Shown in pieces: positions 9,519 through 22,603 of a DNA stretch of 64,000 nt. Location: assembly GCF_021605415.1 (NCBI RefSeq), contig NZ_WKEQ01000002.1, forward strand, positions 176,775 to 240,774, given 5' to 3'. The position numbers and the translations under genes are program-made. The notes under the pieces are model-generated. The model had not been told where the DNA came from and ran no database searches. It saw only the letters and a list, made by a program, of their open reading frames with translations. This stretch comes from Pseudomonas syringae (GTDB taxonomy: Bacteria > Pseudomonadota > Gammaproteobacteria > Pseudomonadales > Pseudomonadaceae). Within the stretch, counting starts at the first letter, position 1. Each line of letters begins with the position of its first letter.

Positions 9519-9654
9519 CGGGCGAATCCTTTCGCGTCGGGAAACGCCAAGCAAAACAGAAACCGATCGTCCCTGTGCGGTACATATGTATGACAGCTAG
9601 GGACTCGGGAATTGATATGCTGCGCGCCGCCGCAAATTCGCCGTACCGGTTTAA

Positions 9655-11043
<1,389 letters not shown>

Positions 11044-11103
11044 TAGACCCTTCGGCGCCTGGTGTTCCAGGCGTCGAACCCAATTTTGATGCCAGACAAA
11101 TCA

Positions 11104-11195
11104 ACTGTAGCAGCGAGCCTGCTCGCGAAGAGGCAGCGTCAGTCGCCGACAAGACTGGCGGATAGACCGCTTTCGCGAGCAGGCTCACTCCTGCA
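11104..11195. repeat. REPIN of the GCGAGCCTGCTCGCGAAG family
   Basis: Two inverted arms, AGCGAGCCTGCTCGCGAAG and TTTCGCGAGCAGGCTC, enclose about 40 bases between aruC and aruF. The same family recurs at 57.84 kb. A stable hairpin here inside the operon could attenuate transcription or protect the upstream mRNA. Confidence 0.88.
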
Positions 11196-11242
11196 ATGTC
11201 CGGTGTTTTTTTCTGTAAGTTCTGAGATTAAGGAGTGACACC

Positions 11243-12262
11243 ATGCTGGTGATGCGCCCCGCGCAAATGGCTGATCTGGGCGAGGTACAGCGTCTGGCTG
11301 CGGACAGCCCGATTGGTGTCACTTCCTTGCCGGATGACGTGGAACGTCTGAGCGACAAGATCGCCGCGAGCGAAGCGTCGTTCTCTGCCGAAGTGAGCTT
11401 CAACGGTGAGGAGAGCTACTTCTTCGTTCTCGAGGATTCCACCACCGGCAAATTGGTCGGCTGCTCGGCCATCGTCGCCTCGGCGGGTTATTCCGAGCCG
11501 TTCTACAGCTTTCGCAACGAAACCTTCGTGCACGCTTCTCGTGAGCTGAAGATCCACAACAAGATCCACGTGCTTTCGCAATGCCACGACCTGACCGGCA
11601 ACAGTTTGCTGACCAGTTTCTACGTGCAGCGAGAGTTGGTGGGGTCGCCGTGGGCCGAGCTCAATTCCCGTGGCCGTCTGCTGTTCGTCGCCAGCCATCC
11701 CGAGCGCTTCGCCGATTCGGTGGTGACCGAGATCGTCGGCTACAGCGACGAAAATGGCGACTCACCATTCTGGGATGCCATCGGCCGCAACTTCTTCGAC
11801 CTCAACTACGCTGAAGCCGAGCGTCTGTGCGGTTTGAAGAGCCGCACGTTCCTCGCCGAACTGATGCCGCATTACCCGATTTATGTGCCGCTACTGCCGG
11901 ATACCGCGCAGGAGGCGATGGGTCAGGTGCATCCTCGCGCACAGATCACCTTCGACATCCTGATGCGCGAAGGCTTCGAGACCGATCACTACATCGATAT
12001 TTTCGACGGCGGCCCGACCTTGCATGCCCGTGTCTCGGGGATCCGTTCGATTGCCCAGAGCCGTGTGGTGCCGGTGAAGATCGGCGAGCCGGTCAAAGGT
12101 GTCGGGCGTCAGTATCTGGTGGCCAACGCCCAGTTGCAGGATTACCGCGCGGTGTTGCTCGAACTCGATTACGCGCCCGGCAAACCGGTGACCCTGGATC
12201 TGGAAGCCGCCGAAGCCCTGGGCGTCGGTGAAGGTGCCAGCGTGCGTCTGGTAGCGGTCTGA
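11243..12262 (+). CDS. aruF: Arginine N-succinyltransferase alpha subunit AruF
   Basis: A 339-residue AstA-family subunit with a GNAT-like fold. With AruG it transfers succinyl from succinyl-CoA to arginine (or ornithine), the first step of the AST pathway. It opens with MLVMRPAQMADLGEVQRLAA and carries the family stretches LSQCHDLTGNSLLTSFY and GRNFFDLNYAEAERL. AAGGAG lies 8 bases before the ATG. Its sequence aligns through most of its length with the adjacent aruG product (both have SPFW-x-GR-FF and AFIAELMP-type motifs), showing an old tandem duplication typical of Pseudomonas, where the enzyme is a heteromer. Confidence 0.95.
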   Translation: MLVMRPAQMADLGEVQRLAADSPIGVTSLPDDVERLSDKIAASEASFSAEVSFNGEESYFFVLEDSTTGKLVGCSAIVASAGYSEPFYSFRNETFVHASRELKIHNKIHVLSQCHDLTGNSLLTSFYVQRELVGSPWAELNSRGRLLFVASHPERFADSVVTEIVGYSDENGDSPFWDAIGRNFFDLNYAEAERLCGLKSRTFLAELMPHYPIYVPLLPDTAQEAMGQVHPRAQITFDILMREGFETDHYIDIFDGGPTLHARVSGIRSIAQSRVVPVKIGEPVKGVGRQYLVANAQLQDYRAVLLELDYAPGKPVTLDLEAAEALGVGEGASVRLVAV

Positions 12263-12334
12263 CCGCTCAGCCGCATTGCTCAGTAAGCAGCGAAGTTTCA
12301 CGGGTGGCGCAAGCGGCCCGTTTGAGGAGATAGC

Positions 12335-14826
<2,492 letters not shown>

Positions 14827-14830
14827 TGCC

Positions 14831-14908
14831 CAATCGCTGGCAAGCCAGCTCCCACAGGGATCGCGTCCACCGCTAAACCTGTGTGAGCTGGCTTGCCAGC
14901 GATGGCCG
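14831..14908. repeat. REPIN between aruD and aruB
   Basis: Inverted arms ATCGCTGGCAAGCCAGCTCC and GTGAGCTGGCTTGCCAGCGA are separated by about 34 bases. Same REP family as at 3.3 and 55.35 kb. Confidence 0.9.
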
Positions 14909-14970
14909 CGCCTCGGTCTCAAATCCAGTTACTGAAGCCTAAAACAACAGATTCTCGTGGAGCCTCACCG

Positions 14971-16317
14971 ATGAAATCCTATGAAGTCAATTTTGACGGT
15001 CTAGTGGGGCCGACCCATAACTACGGCGGTCTGTCGTACGGCAACGTCGCCTCGCAAAGCAACAGCCAGCAGTCTTCGAACCCGAAGGAAGCGGCGCTGC
15101 AAGGCTTGTCGAAAATGAAAGCGCTGATGGACATGGGCTTTCAACAAGGTGTGCTGGCACCGCAGGAGCGGCCGGACGTGGCCGCGTTGCGCCGTTTGGG
15201 TTTCAGCGGCACCGACGCTCAGGTCATCGAACGCGCCGCCAAAGAAGCCATGCCATTGCTGGTCGCCAGTTGCTCGGCGTCGAGCATGTGGGTGGCCAAC
15301 GCTGCCACCGTCAGCCCGAGCGCCGACACGGCCGATGGTCGTGTGCATTTCACCGCCGCCAACCTCAACTGCAAATATCACCGCAGCATCGAGCACCCGA
15401 CCACCAGCCGCGTATTGGGGGCGATGTTTGCCGATCAGCAGCATTTCGCCCATCACGCCGCGTTGCCGGCGGTGGCGCAATTCGGTGACGAGGGGGCGGC
15501 CAACCACACGCGTTTCTGCCGTGAGTACGGCGAAGCGGGTGTCGAGTTTTTCGTGTTCGGGCGCAGTGCTTTCGATATGCGTTACCCGTCGCCGCAAAAA
15601 TACCCGGCGCGCCAGACGCTCGAAGCATCTCAGGCTGTTGCCCGTCTGCACGGCTTGCGCGACGACGGCGTGGTCTATGGCCAGCAGAATCCGGCGGTCA
15701 TCGATCAGGGCGTTTTCCATAACGACGTGATTGCCGTGGGCAACGGTGAGGTGTTGTTCTACCACGAGGACGCATTCCTCGACACCGAGCGGATGCTGGC
15801 CGAACTGCAAGGCAAACTCGCCAAGGTCGGTGGGAAATTTCAGTCTGTGTGTGTTCCGCGTTCTGCGGTCACCGTGGACGACGCGGTTCGTTCCTACCTG
15901 TTCAATAGCCAGCTTCTGTCGCGTCCTGACGGCTCAATGCTCTTGATCGTGCCGGAAGAATGTCGTGGCAACGAGCGCGTCTGGAACTACCTGCAGGGTT
16001 TGACCAGCTCCGGCGGGCTGATCCGCGAAGTGAAAGTCTTCGATCTCAAGCAAAGCATGCAGAACGGCGGTGGTCCTGCTTGCCTGAGACTTCGCGTCGC
16101 ACTCAACGAAACCGAACTGGCGGCCGTCAATCCAGGCGTTATCATGACCGCACCGTTGTACGGTTCGTTGACCGCATGGGTTGAAAAGCACTACCGCGAC
16201 CGCATGACCGAAACCGATCTGGCGGATCCGCAGTTGCTGCTTGAATGCCGGACGGCACTGGATGAACTGACGCAAATCCTTAAACTGGGCGCGGTTTATC
16301 CATTCCAGATCAATTGA
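14971..16317 (+). CDS. aruB: N-succinylarginine dihydrolase AruB (AstB)
   Basis: A 448-residue enzyme of the AstB family (amidinotransferase fold). It hydrolyses N2-succinylarginine to succinylornithine, ammonia and CO2, the second AST step. The N-terminus [20 protein letters not shown] is diagnostic; other family stretches are [20 protein letters not shown] and [13 protein letters not shown], the latter with a Cys consistent with the catalytic Cys-His-Glu set. The start follows TGGAG at about 9 bases. Length is normal. Confidence 0.95.
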   Translation: MKSYEVNFDGLVGPTHNYGGLSYGNVASQSNSQQSSNPKEAALQGLSKMKALMDMGFQQGVLAPQERPDVAALRRLGFSGTDAQVIERAAKEAMPLLVASCSASSMWVANAATVSPSADTADGRVHFTAANLNCKYHRSIEHPTTSRVLGAMFADQQHFAHHAALPAVAQFGDEGAANHTRFCREYGEAGVEFFVFGRSAFDMRYPSPQKYPARQTLEASQAVARLHGLRDDGVVYGQQNPAVIDQGVFHNDVIAVGNGEVLFYHEDAFLDTERMLAELQGKLAKVGGKFQSVCVPRSAVTVDDAVRSYLFNSQLLSRPDGSMLLIVPEECRGNERVWNYLQGLTSSGGLIREVKVFDLKQSMQNGGGPACLRLRVALNETELAAVNPGVIMTAPLYGSLTAWVEKHYRDRMTETDLADPQLLLECRTALDELTQILKLGAVYPFQIN

Positions 16318-16378
16318 TGGCCGGCGCGCCGCCTGAAACCGGCGTGCGGTCTTATCTCCCCAAAAGAGCGTAAAAAAC

Positions 16379-16669
16379 ATGAGTGATTCCCTGCAGCTGA
16401 TCCTTGAAGACACCGACGGCACGCAACTGCAAACGTCCTGCACCCGCGTCGCGGTCATGTGGCAGGGCAAGGAGCTGTGGATCCAGCAGGACGGCCGTGG
16501 CCAACTGTTGATCGGCGTTGACGTCGAGGAAGGCGATGCCGAATACGCCAACCTGCTGTTGCGCCCATTGGCGACTAATCTGGTAAGTCTGCAACTGGAA
16601 ATGGAACCGGCCGACGTGGGCGGCGACGAAGAACACGTCCACGGCCCGGACTGCAACCACGACCACTAA
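16379..16669 (+). CDS. Small conserved protein of the aru operon, His/Asp-rich tail
   Basis: A 96-residue acidic protein with no signal peptide or membrane segment. Its body (residues 1-80) looks like a small beta-rich domain. Its last 16 residues (GGDEEHVHGPDCNHDH) hold four His, one Cys and several Asp/Glu, a pattern suited to metal binding. It lies between aruB and aruE in the same direction, 61 bases after aruB and 12 bases before aruE, as a small uncharacterised gene does in P. aeruginosa. Some databases label relatives as topoisomerase II; nothing here supports that. AruE is a zinc enzyme, so a metal-handling role is possible but is a guess. Confidence 0.8.
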   Translation: MSDSLQLILEDTDGTQLQTSCTRVAVMWQGKELWIQQDGRGQLLIGVDVEEGDAEYANLLLRPLATNLVSLQLEMEPADVGGDEEHVHGPDCNHDH

Positions 16670-16681
16670 GGAAACGGCTCT

Positions 16682-17692
16682 ATGCTCGCCCTCGGCAAAC
16701 TGCTTGAACTGACCCTCGCTGGTCGCGAACCGGCGGAGAAGACTCAACTGACTGTCGAAGGCGTGCGCATGCGCTGGTTGAGCGAAGGTGCGCTGGAAGT
16801 CCGGCCGCCCGAAGCGCGCGACAATGGCCTGGATCTGCTGCTCTCGGCGGGAATCCATGGCAACGAAACAGCGCCGATCGAGTTGCTCGACCGGTTGCTG
16901 CACGACATTGCCCGTGGTGATTTGAAGCCGCGAGCACGCATTCTGTTTTTGTTCGGCAATCCCGAAGCGATTCGCAAGGGCGAGCGCTTTGTCGAGCAGG
17001 ACGTCAATCGGCTGTTCAACGGCCGGCATGAACAAAGCAGTGGCAGCGAAGCGCTGCGCGCCTGTGAGCTGGAACGTTTGGCGGCGAGCTTCTTCAGCCT
17101 GCCGGATCGCCAGCGCCTGCACTACGACTTGCATACGGCGATCCGTGGTTCGAAGATCGAGCAGTTTGCCCTGTACCCGTGGAAGGAAGGTCGCCAGCAT
17201 TCCCGTCAGCAACTGGCGCGTTTGCGCGGGGCGGGTATGGAAGCGGTGCTGCTGCAGAACAAACCGTCCATCGTCTTCAGCTCCTACACCTACGACAAGC
17301 TCGGCGCGGAGTCTTTCACGCTGGAACTGGGCAAGGCACGACCGTTCGGCCACAACGACGGCGTCAACGTGTCGCTGCTGGAAACCCGCTTGCAGCAAAT
17401 CATCGAAGGCAACGAGCCGGAGCTGGCGGATGACGGATTGGACGGCTTGCAACTGTTCAGCGTGGCGCGGGAGATCATCAAGCACAGCGATGCTTTCCGC
17501 CTGAACCTGCCGCAGGACATCGAGAACTTTTCGGAGTTGGAGATGGGTTATGTACTGGCCGAAGACCTGGCCAATACCCGCTGGATCATTGAAGAGCAGG
17601 GCGCGCGAATCATCTTCCCCAATCCCAAGGTCAAGAACGGCTTGCGGGCGGGCATCCTGATCGTGCCCGCTACCGACGAAAACCTCGCCTGA
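16682..17692 (+). CDS. aruE: Succinylglutamate desuccinylase AruE (AstE)
   Basis: A 336-residue zinc-dependent hydrolase that cleaves succinylglutamate to glutamate and succinate, the last AST step. Zinc ligands are visible in [15 protein letters not shown] (HxxE, about residue 60) and [12 protein letters not shown] (about residue 145), and the catalytic glutamate in [11 protein letters not shown] (about residue 214). The ATG follows AAGGAA at about 8 bases. It is the last gene of the aru operon; a REP-like hairpin follows the stop. Confidence 0.95.
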   Translation: MLALGKLLELTLAGREPAEKTQLTVEGVRMRWLSEGALEVRPPEARDNGLDLLLSAGIHGNETAPIELLDRLLHDIARGDLKPRARILFLFGNPEAIRKGERFVEQDVNRLFNGRHEQSSGSEALRACELERLAASFFSLPDRQRLHYDLHTAIRGSKIEQFALYPWKEGRQHSRQQLARLRGAGMEAVLLQNKPSIVFSSYTYDKLGAESFTLELGKARPFGHNDGVNVSLLETRLQQIIEGNEPELADDGLDGLQLFSVAREIIKHSDAFRLNLPQDIENFSELEMGYVLAEDLANTRWIIEEQGARIIFPNPKVKNGLRAGILIVPATDENLA

Positions 17693-17708
17693 CCGATCCC
17701 CTGTGATG

Positions 17709-17736
17709 ATCGCCCCCACGCGGAGCGTGGGAACGA
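17709..17736. repeat. Short palindromic repeat with core CCCACGC-GGA-GCGTGGG
   Basis: A perfect 7-bp stem lies between the convergent aruE and ribH2 genes. The same core (CCCACGC/GCGTGGG) recurs at 49.24 kb, so this is a dispersed repeat; it may also stop transcription from both sides. Confidence 0.65.
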
Positions 17737-17758
17737 TCAATCAACAATCAATCAGGTA

Positions 17759-18268
17759 TCAGACCGCTACAGCACGCGGCTCGGTACGGCGCAGCGCGCG
17801 GATTTTCTTCAGGGTGTCTGCGCAGGTTTTTGCCGCTTCCTGACCCTTGTGCACAAAGTGCTCGAAGAAGAATTTCTGATGTTCTTCACCGGAATGGAAG
17901 TGATGCGGGGTCAGGGACACCGAGAACACCGGCACTTCGGTTTCCAGTTGAACCTGCATCAGGCCGCTCACCACCGACTGGGCGACGAACTCGTGACGAT
18001 AGATGCCGCCGTCCACTACGAGGGCTGCCGCGACGATGCCGGCATAACGACCGGTCTTTGCCAGCAGCTTGGCGTGCAGGGGCATTTCAAAGGCACCGCC
18101 GACTTCGAAGAAGTCGATATCGGATTCCTGATAACCCTGGGCAATCATTTCGGCGACAAAACCGATTCGGCTCTGATCGACGATTTCCTTGTGCCAGCAG
18201 GCCTGGATGAACGCGACGCGCTCGCCATGGGGGTGTTTGTTTTTGCTGTCGATTGCGGTGGGTTGCAT
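17759..18268 (-). CDS. ribH2: 6,7-dimethyl-8-ribityllumazine synthase, type II (RibH2)
   Basis: A 169-residue lumazine synthase, which condenses 5-amino-6-ribitylamino-uracil with 3,4-dihydroxybutanone phosphate in riboflavin synthesis. Features include the substrate-binding VGGAFEMPLHAKLL and VDGGIYRHEFVA. The segment VSLTPHHFHSGEEHQKFF and the overall divergence from the usual RibH place it with the type II (decameric, Brucella/Mesorhizobium RibH2) group. The ATG follows CAGGAG at 7-8 bases. An FMN riboswitch lies about 100 bases upstream on the same strand, and a 7-bp hairpin overlaps the Shine-Dalgarno sequence. The housekeeping ribH is presumably elsewhere in the genome. Confidence 0.88.
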   Translation of the reverse strand: MQPTAIDSKNKHPHGERVAFIQACWHKEIVDQSRIGFVAEMIAQGYQESDIDFFEVGGAFEMPLHAKLLAKTGRYAGIVAAALVVDGGIYRHEFVAQSVVSGLMQVQLETEVPVFSVSLTPHHFHSGEEHQKFFFEHFVHKGQEAAKTCADTLKKIRALRRTEPRAVAV

Positions 18269-18277
18269 GTTCTGACT

Positions 18278-18298
18278 CCTGTTTGTGTGAAAAACAGG
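18278..18298 (-). promoter_or_regulatory. Candidate Shine-Dalgarno-sequestering hairpin of ribH2
   Basis: On the minus strand CCTGTTT, 7 loop bases, then AAACAGG forms a 7-bp stem; its 3' arm runs into the ribosome-binding AGGAG of ribH2. It lies downstream of the FMN aptamer and may be its expression platform. Confidence 0.5.
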
Positions 18299-18371
18299 GC
18301 GTTATGAATCGAAGGGGATTCAAGGGGACGAACGTCGGCACGCATGCCGCGAACGATCCTTTGGCGTCAAT

Positions 18372-18542
18372 CCCGTTCTCTCTTCATCCGGACTATGACC
18401 GTCGGCCCCGGGATCACACCGGGTCTGCTGACCTTGCCGCCATCCACCGCCGAAGCCGTGTCCGTCGCCAAGCGCTCGCGGGCTATGCGCGTTGCGCGCA
18501 ATTACCGCCGGTGGGGAGTTGCACCCCGCCCTGAGAACGTTT
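18372..18542 (-). ncRNA. FMN riboswitch (RFN element)
   Basis: Read on the minus strand, the conserved RFN blocks are present in order: a 5' segment GGGCGGGGTG, the motif CTCCCCACCGGCGGTAATT, and the closing segment AGTCCGGATGAAGAGAGAAC. These are the hallmark FMN-aptamer sequences. The aptamer precedes ribH2 by about 100 bases, so flavin mononucleotide is expected to switch off this paralogue. Confidence 0.93.
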
Positions 18543-18740
18543 TCGCCGCCCTTTATCGGGCGGCGCAGCGTTTTTAACACAGATTGTTACGTCGTGCATT
18601 GCGCCTTTCAGATGATTGCCATCGGATTTTTCGACGGTTCGAAAAGACTTTTCCTTGCGCAAGGGTTGATTAATCGGCGTCTTGACCGCAGTAATCCCAC
18701 TTCGTAAAGGGATTTCCCCTGCTGACTTGAGGCCAGGTTC

Positions 18741-19745
18741 ATGAGCGTTATCGATCTTCGCAGCGACACCGTTACCCAACCGTCCCCCGCCATGCTCGAC
18801 GTGATGACTCGCGCGGCGACTGGAGACGACGTGTATGGCGAGGATCCGACGGTCAATCAGCTCGAAGCAGAACTGGCCCGGCGCCTGGGCTTCGCGGCCG
18901 CGCTGTTCGTGCCGACGGGCACCATGAGCAACCTGCTCGGCTTGATGGCCCACTGTGAGCGGGGTGACGAATACGTCGTCGGTCAGCAGGCCCACACCTA
19001 CAAATACGAAGGCGGGGGCGCGGCGGTGCTCGGTTCGATCCAGCCGCAACCATTGGACGTGCAGGCCGACGGTTCGCTGGATCTCGATCAAGTGGCCGCC
19101 GCGATCAAGCCCGATGACTTTCACTTCGCCCGCACCCGGTTGCTGGCGCTGGAAAACACCATGCAGGGCAAGGTGCTGCCACTGGAATATCTGGCGCGAG
19201 CGCGCACGTTTACCCGCGAGCATGGCTTGCAACTGCACCTGGACGGCGCGCGCCTGTACAACGCGGCAGTCAAGCTGGGAGTTGATGCACGGGAAATCAC
19301 TCAGCATTTCGATTCGGTGTCGGTGTGCCTGTCCAAAGGCCTGGGGGCGCCGGTCGGTTCGGTGCTGTGCGGTTCGCTGGAGTTGATCGGCAAGGCGCGG
19401 CGTTTACGCAAAATGGTCGGTGGCGGCATGCGTCAGGCGGGGTTGCTGGCGGCGGCGGGGCTGTATGCGCTGAATCACAACGTCGAGCGACTGGCTGATG
19501 ATCATGCCAACGCGCAGTGCTTGGCGGATGGCCTGCGTGACGCCGGTTTCACGGTGGAGCCAGTGCAAACCAACATGGTGTACGTGCAGATGGGCGATCA
19601 GGCCGAAGCCATCAAGGCCTTTGCTGCCGAACGCGGGATCAAGTTGAGTGCTGCCGGCCGTTTGCGCATGGTCACGCACATGGACGTCAATCGCTCACAA
19701 ATCGAGCAAGTGATCGCGGCATTCGTCGAGTTTTCACGCCACTGA
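18741..19745 (+). CDS. ltaE: Low-specificity L-threonine aldolase
   Basis: A PLP enzyme of 334 residues that cleaves threonine and allo-threonine to glycine and acetaldehyde. It starts [19 protein letters not shown]. The PLP lysine is Lys199 in [12 protein letters not shown], and the region [13 protein letters not shown] carries the aspartate that contacts the pyridine nitrogen. It is a stand-alone gene, divergent from ribH2, ending 146 bases before alaS. Phenylserine or related beta-hydroxy amino acids may also be substrates. Confidence 0.92.
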   Translation: MSVIDLRSDTVTQPSPAMLDVMTRAATGDDVYGEDPTVNQLEAELARRLGFAAALFVPTGTMSNLLGLMAHCERGDEYVVGQQAHTYKYEGGGAAVLGSIQPQPLDVQADGSLDLDQVAAAIKPDDFHFARTRLLALENTMQGKVLPLEYLARARTFTREHGLQLHLDGARLYNAAVKLGVDAREITQHFDSVSVCLSKGLGAPVGSVLCGSLELIGKARRLRKMVGGGMRQAGLLAAAGLYALNHNVERLADDHANAQCLADGLRDAGFTVEPVQTNMVYVQMGDQAEAIKAFAAERGIKLSAAGRLRMVTHMDVNRSQIEQVIAAFVEFSRH

Positions 19746-19811
19746 CAGGGTTAGCCGTCCAATTGACAGCTTCTATCGTATAAACACGCTGTACCCCACG
19801 CGCAGGGCCGA

Positions 19812-19817
19812 TATAAT
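19812..19817 (+). promoter_or_regulatory. Candidate alaS promoter -10 (TATAAT)
   Basis: A perfect TATAAT lies 75 bases before the alaS ATG. The -35 at the expected spacing (CTGTAC region) is weak, so the assignment is tentative. Confidence 0.4.
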
Positions 19818-19891
19818 GCGGCCCTTTGCCGTTGCTTCGTCTGTTGACGTTTCGCACAGGCCTTTGGCCGCAGCCTCCGTGGAAGAACCTA

Positions 19892-22513
19892 ATGAAAAGC
19901 GCAGAAATCCGTGAAGCCTTCCTTCGCTTCTTCGAAGAGCAAGGCCACACCCGAGTAGCCTCCAGCTCTTTGATTCCGGGCAACGACCCGACCCTGCTGT
20001 TCACTAACGCGGGGATGAACCAGTTCAAGGACTGTTTCCTGGGCCAGGAAAAACGTGCGTACACCCGGGCCGTCAGCAGCCAGAAATGCGTGCGTGCCGG
20101 CGGCAAGCACAACGACTTGGAAAACGTCGGTTATACCGCTCGTCACCACACCTTCTTCGAAATGCTGGGTAACTTCAGCTTTGGCGATTACTTCAAGCGC
20201 GACGCCATCACCTACGCGTGGAATTTCCTGACCTCCGAAAAGTGGCTGAACCTGCCAAAGGAAAAGCTGTGGGTCACGGTCTACGCCAGCGATGACGAGG
20301 CCTACGACATCTGGACCAAGGAAGTCGGCGTGCCGGCGGAGCGCATGGTGCGCATCGGCGACAACAAAGGCGCACCTTACGCCTCCGACAACTTCTGGAC
20401 CATGGGCGATACCGGCCCGTGCGGTCCGTGCACCGAGATTTTCTTCGACCACGGCGCCGATATCTGGGGCGGCCCACCGGGCTCGCCGGAAGAAGACGGC
20501 GACCGTTACATCGAAATCTGGAACAACGTGTTCATGCAGTTCAACCGCACCGCCGATGGCGTGTTGCACCCGCTGCCAGCGCCGTCGGTCGATACTGGCA
20601 TGGGCTTGGAGCGGATCAGTGCCGTGCTGCAGCACGTTCACTCGAACTATGAAATCGACTTGTTCCAAAGCCTGCTGGACGCATCGGCCAAAGCGATCGG
20701 TTGCAGCAACGACGCTCAGGCATCGCTGAAAGTCGTCGCCGACCACATCCGTTCGTGCGGCTTCCTGATTGCCGACGGCGTGCTGCCTTCGAACGAAGGC
20801 CGTGGCTACGTGCTGCGCCGGATCATTCGTCGCGCTTGCCGTCACGGCAACAAACTCGGCGCCAAAGGCAGCTTCTTCTATCAGATCGTTGCCGCGCTCG
20901 TGGCCGAAATGGGCGAAGCTTTCCCGGAACTGAAATCCCAGCAGGCGCACATCGAGCGCGTGCTGAAAGCTGAAGAAGAGCAGTTCGCCAAAACCCTGGA
21001 GCAGGGCCTGAAAATCCTCGAACAGGATCTGGCCGACCTCAAAGGCGAAATTGTCCCCGGCGACGTCGTCTTCAAGCTCTATGACACCTACGGTTTCCCG
21101 ATGGACCTGACCGCGGACATCGCCCGCGAGCGCAGCCTGACCATCGACGAAGCCGGCTTCGAACGCGAAATGGAAGCCCAGCGCGTCCGTGCGCGTTCCG
21201 CCAGTTCGTTCGGCATGGACTACAACAGCCTGGTCAAGGTTGATGTCGACACCGAGTTCACCGGTTACAAGGCCACCAGCGGTTCGGCGAAAGTCGTCGC
21301 GCTGTATAAGGATGGTCAATCCGTAGACATCCTGAGCGAAGGCCAGGAAGGTGTGGTTGTCCTGAGCAGCACGCCGTTCTACGCCGAATCCGGTGGACAG
21401 ATCGGCGACTGCGGCTTCATCCAGGCCGGCGACAGCCGCTTTGATGTGCGCGACACCACGAAGACCGGCGGCGCATTCCTGCACCACGGTGTGCTGGCGT
21501 CGGGCAGCCTGACCATTGGCGCGCCGGTGGAAACCCACGTCGAAGCCGATGTGCGTCATGCCACTGCGCTGAACCACTCGGCCACTCACTTGCTGCACGC
21601 CGCATTGCGCAAAGTGCTGGGCGATCACGTTCAGCAGAAAGGCTCGTTGGTGGACAGCCAGCGCCTGCGTTTTGACTTCAGCCACTTCGAGGCGATCAAG
21701 CCTGAGCAACTGAAAGCGCTGGAAGACATCGTCAACGCCGAGATCCGCAAGAACTCCGCCGTTGAAACTGAAGAAACCGACATCGAGACCGCCAAGCAGA
21801 AAGGCGCGATGGCGCTGTTCGGCGAGAAGTACGGCGACAACGTGCGCGTGCTGAGCATGGGCGACTTCTCGGTGGAACTGTGTGGCGGCATCCACGCCAA
21901 CCGTACCGGCGACATCGGCCTGCTGAAAATCATCAGCGAAGGCGGTGTGGCATCGGGTGTGCGTCGTATCGAAGCGGTCACCGGCGCTGCGGCGCTGGCC
22001 TACTTGAATGCGGCGGAAGAACAACTCAAGGAAGCGGCCAGCCTGGTCAAGGGCAGCCGTGACAACCTGATCGACAAGCTGTCGGCTGTGCTGGAGCGCA
22101 ACCGTCTGCTGGAGAAGCAACTCGAGCAGTTGCAGGCCAAGGCTGCCAGCGCCGCCGGCGACGATCTGTCGTCTTCGGCGCTGGACGTCAAAGGCGTGAA
22201 GGTTCTGGCCGCACGTCTGGATGGTCAGGACGGCAAGGCGCTGCTGGCGCTGGTCGATCAGCTGAAAAACAAACTCGGCCGCGCAGTGATCCTGCTCGGC
22301 AGTGTCCATGAGGAAAAGGTCGTCCTGGTTGCAGGCGTGACCAAAGACCTGACTGGCCAACTCAAAGCCGGTGATTTGATGAAGCAAGCCGCTGCGGCAG
22401 TGGGCGGGAAGGGCGGTGGTCGTCCGGACATGGCGCAAGGCGGCGGTATCGACGCTGGCGCTCTGGACAACGCACTGGCGCTGACCGTGCCATTTGTAGA
22501 GCAGGGTCTATAA
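19892..22513 (+). CDS. alaS: Alanyl-tRNA synthetase
   Basis: A class II synthetase of 873 residues that charges tRNA-Ala. I chose the ATG at 19892 ([20 protein letters not shown]), the usual family start, rather than an upstream in-frame ATG. The aminoacylation core spans about residues 1-460. The editing domain shows its zinc ligands in [13 protein letters not shown] and [13 protein letters not shown] (HxxxH plus C-x3-H), which remove mischarged Ser and Gly. The C-terminal ~150 residues hold a coiled coil and the DHHA1-type C-Ala domain ([15 protein letters not shown]). An 11-bp stem-loop separates it from lysC. Confidence 0.98.
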   Translation: MKSAEIREAFLRFFEEQGHTRVASSSLIPGNDPTLLFTNAGMNQFKDCFLGQEKRAYTRAVSSQKCVRAGGKHNDLENVGYTARHHTFFEMLGNFSFGDYFKRDAITYAWNFLTSEKWLNLPKEKLWVTVYASDDEAYDIWTKEVGVPAERMVRIGDNKGAPYASDNFWTMGDTGPCGPCTEIFFDHGADIWGGPPGSPEEDGDRYIEIWNNVFMQFNRTADGVLHPLPAPSVDTGMGLERISAVLQHVHSNYEIDLFQSLLDASAKAIGCSNDAQASLKVVADHIRSCGFLIADGVLPSNEGRGYVLRRIIRRACRHGNKLGAKGSFFYQIVAALVAEMGEAFPELKSQQAHIERVLKAEEEQFAKTLEQGLKILEQDLADLKGEIVPGDVVFKLYDTYGFPMDLTADIARERSLTIDEAGFEREMEAQRVRARSASSFGMDYNSLVKVDVDTEFTGYKATSGSAKVVALYKDGQSVDILSEGQEGVVVLSSTPFYAESGGQIGDCGFIQAGDSRFDVRDTTKTGGAFLHHGVLASGSLTIGAPVETHVEADVRHATALNHSATHLLHAALRKVLGDHVQQKGSLVDSQRLRFDFSHFEAIKPEQLKALEDIVNAEIRKNSAVETEETDIETAKQKGAMALFGEKYGDNVRVLSMGDFSVELCGGIHANRTGDIGLLKIISEGGVASGVRRIEAVTGAAALAYLNAAEEQLKEAASLVKGSRDNLIDKLSAVLERNRLLEKQLEQLQAKAASAAGDDLSSSALDVKGVKVLAARLDGQDGKALLALVDQLKNKLGRAVILLGSVHEEKVVLVAGVTKDLTGQLKAGDLMKQAAAAVGGKGGGRPDMAQGGGIDAGALDNALALTVPFVEQGL

Positions 22514-22515
22514 GG

Positions 22516-22556
22516 CAGTCGCCGGGTTCGCAGTCCAGTGGCGGGCCCGGCGACTG
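22516..22556. terminator. Stem-loop between alaS and lysC
   Basis: CAGTCGCCGGG pairs with CCCGGCGACTG around a 19-base loop, followed only by a weak T-rich stretch. It could be a partial terminator or an RNA-stability element between two genes that otherwise look co-directional. Confidence 0.55.
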
Positions 22557-22603
22557 TTTGAGTGATTATTTGGGCGCCCTTCATGGGCAGAGGCGGCTTT
22601 GAA

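Noticed and set aside
9519..9554. TTG start of the effector gene 12 codons upstream
   Set aside because: The ATG at 9518 has AAAGGA at good spacing; the TTG has none visible.
19889..22438. 849-residue open frame opposite alaS
   Set aside because: Antisense shadow of a clearly identified synthetase gene; composition is His/Val/Leu/Gln-rich without motifs.
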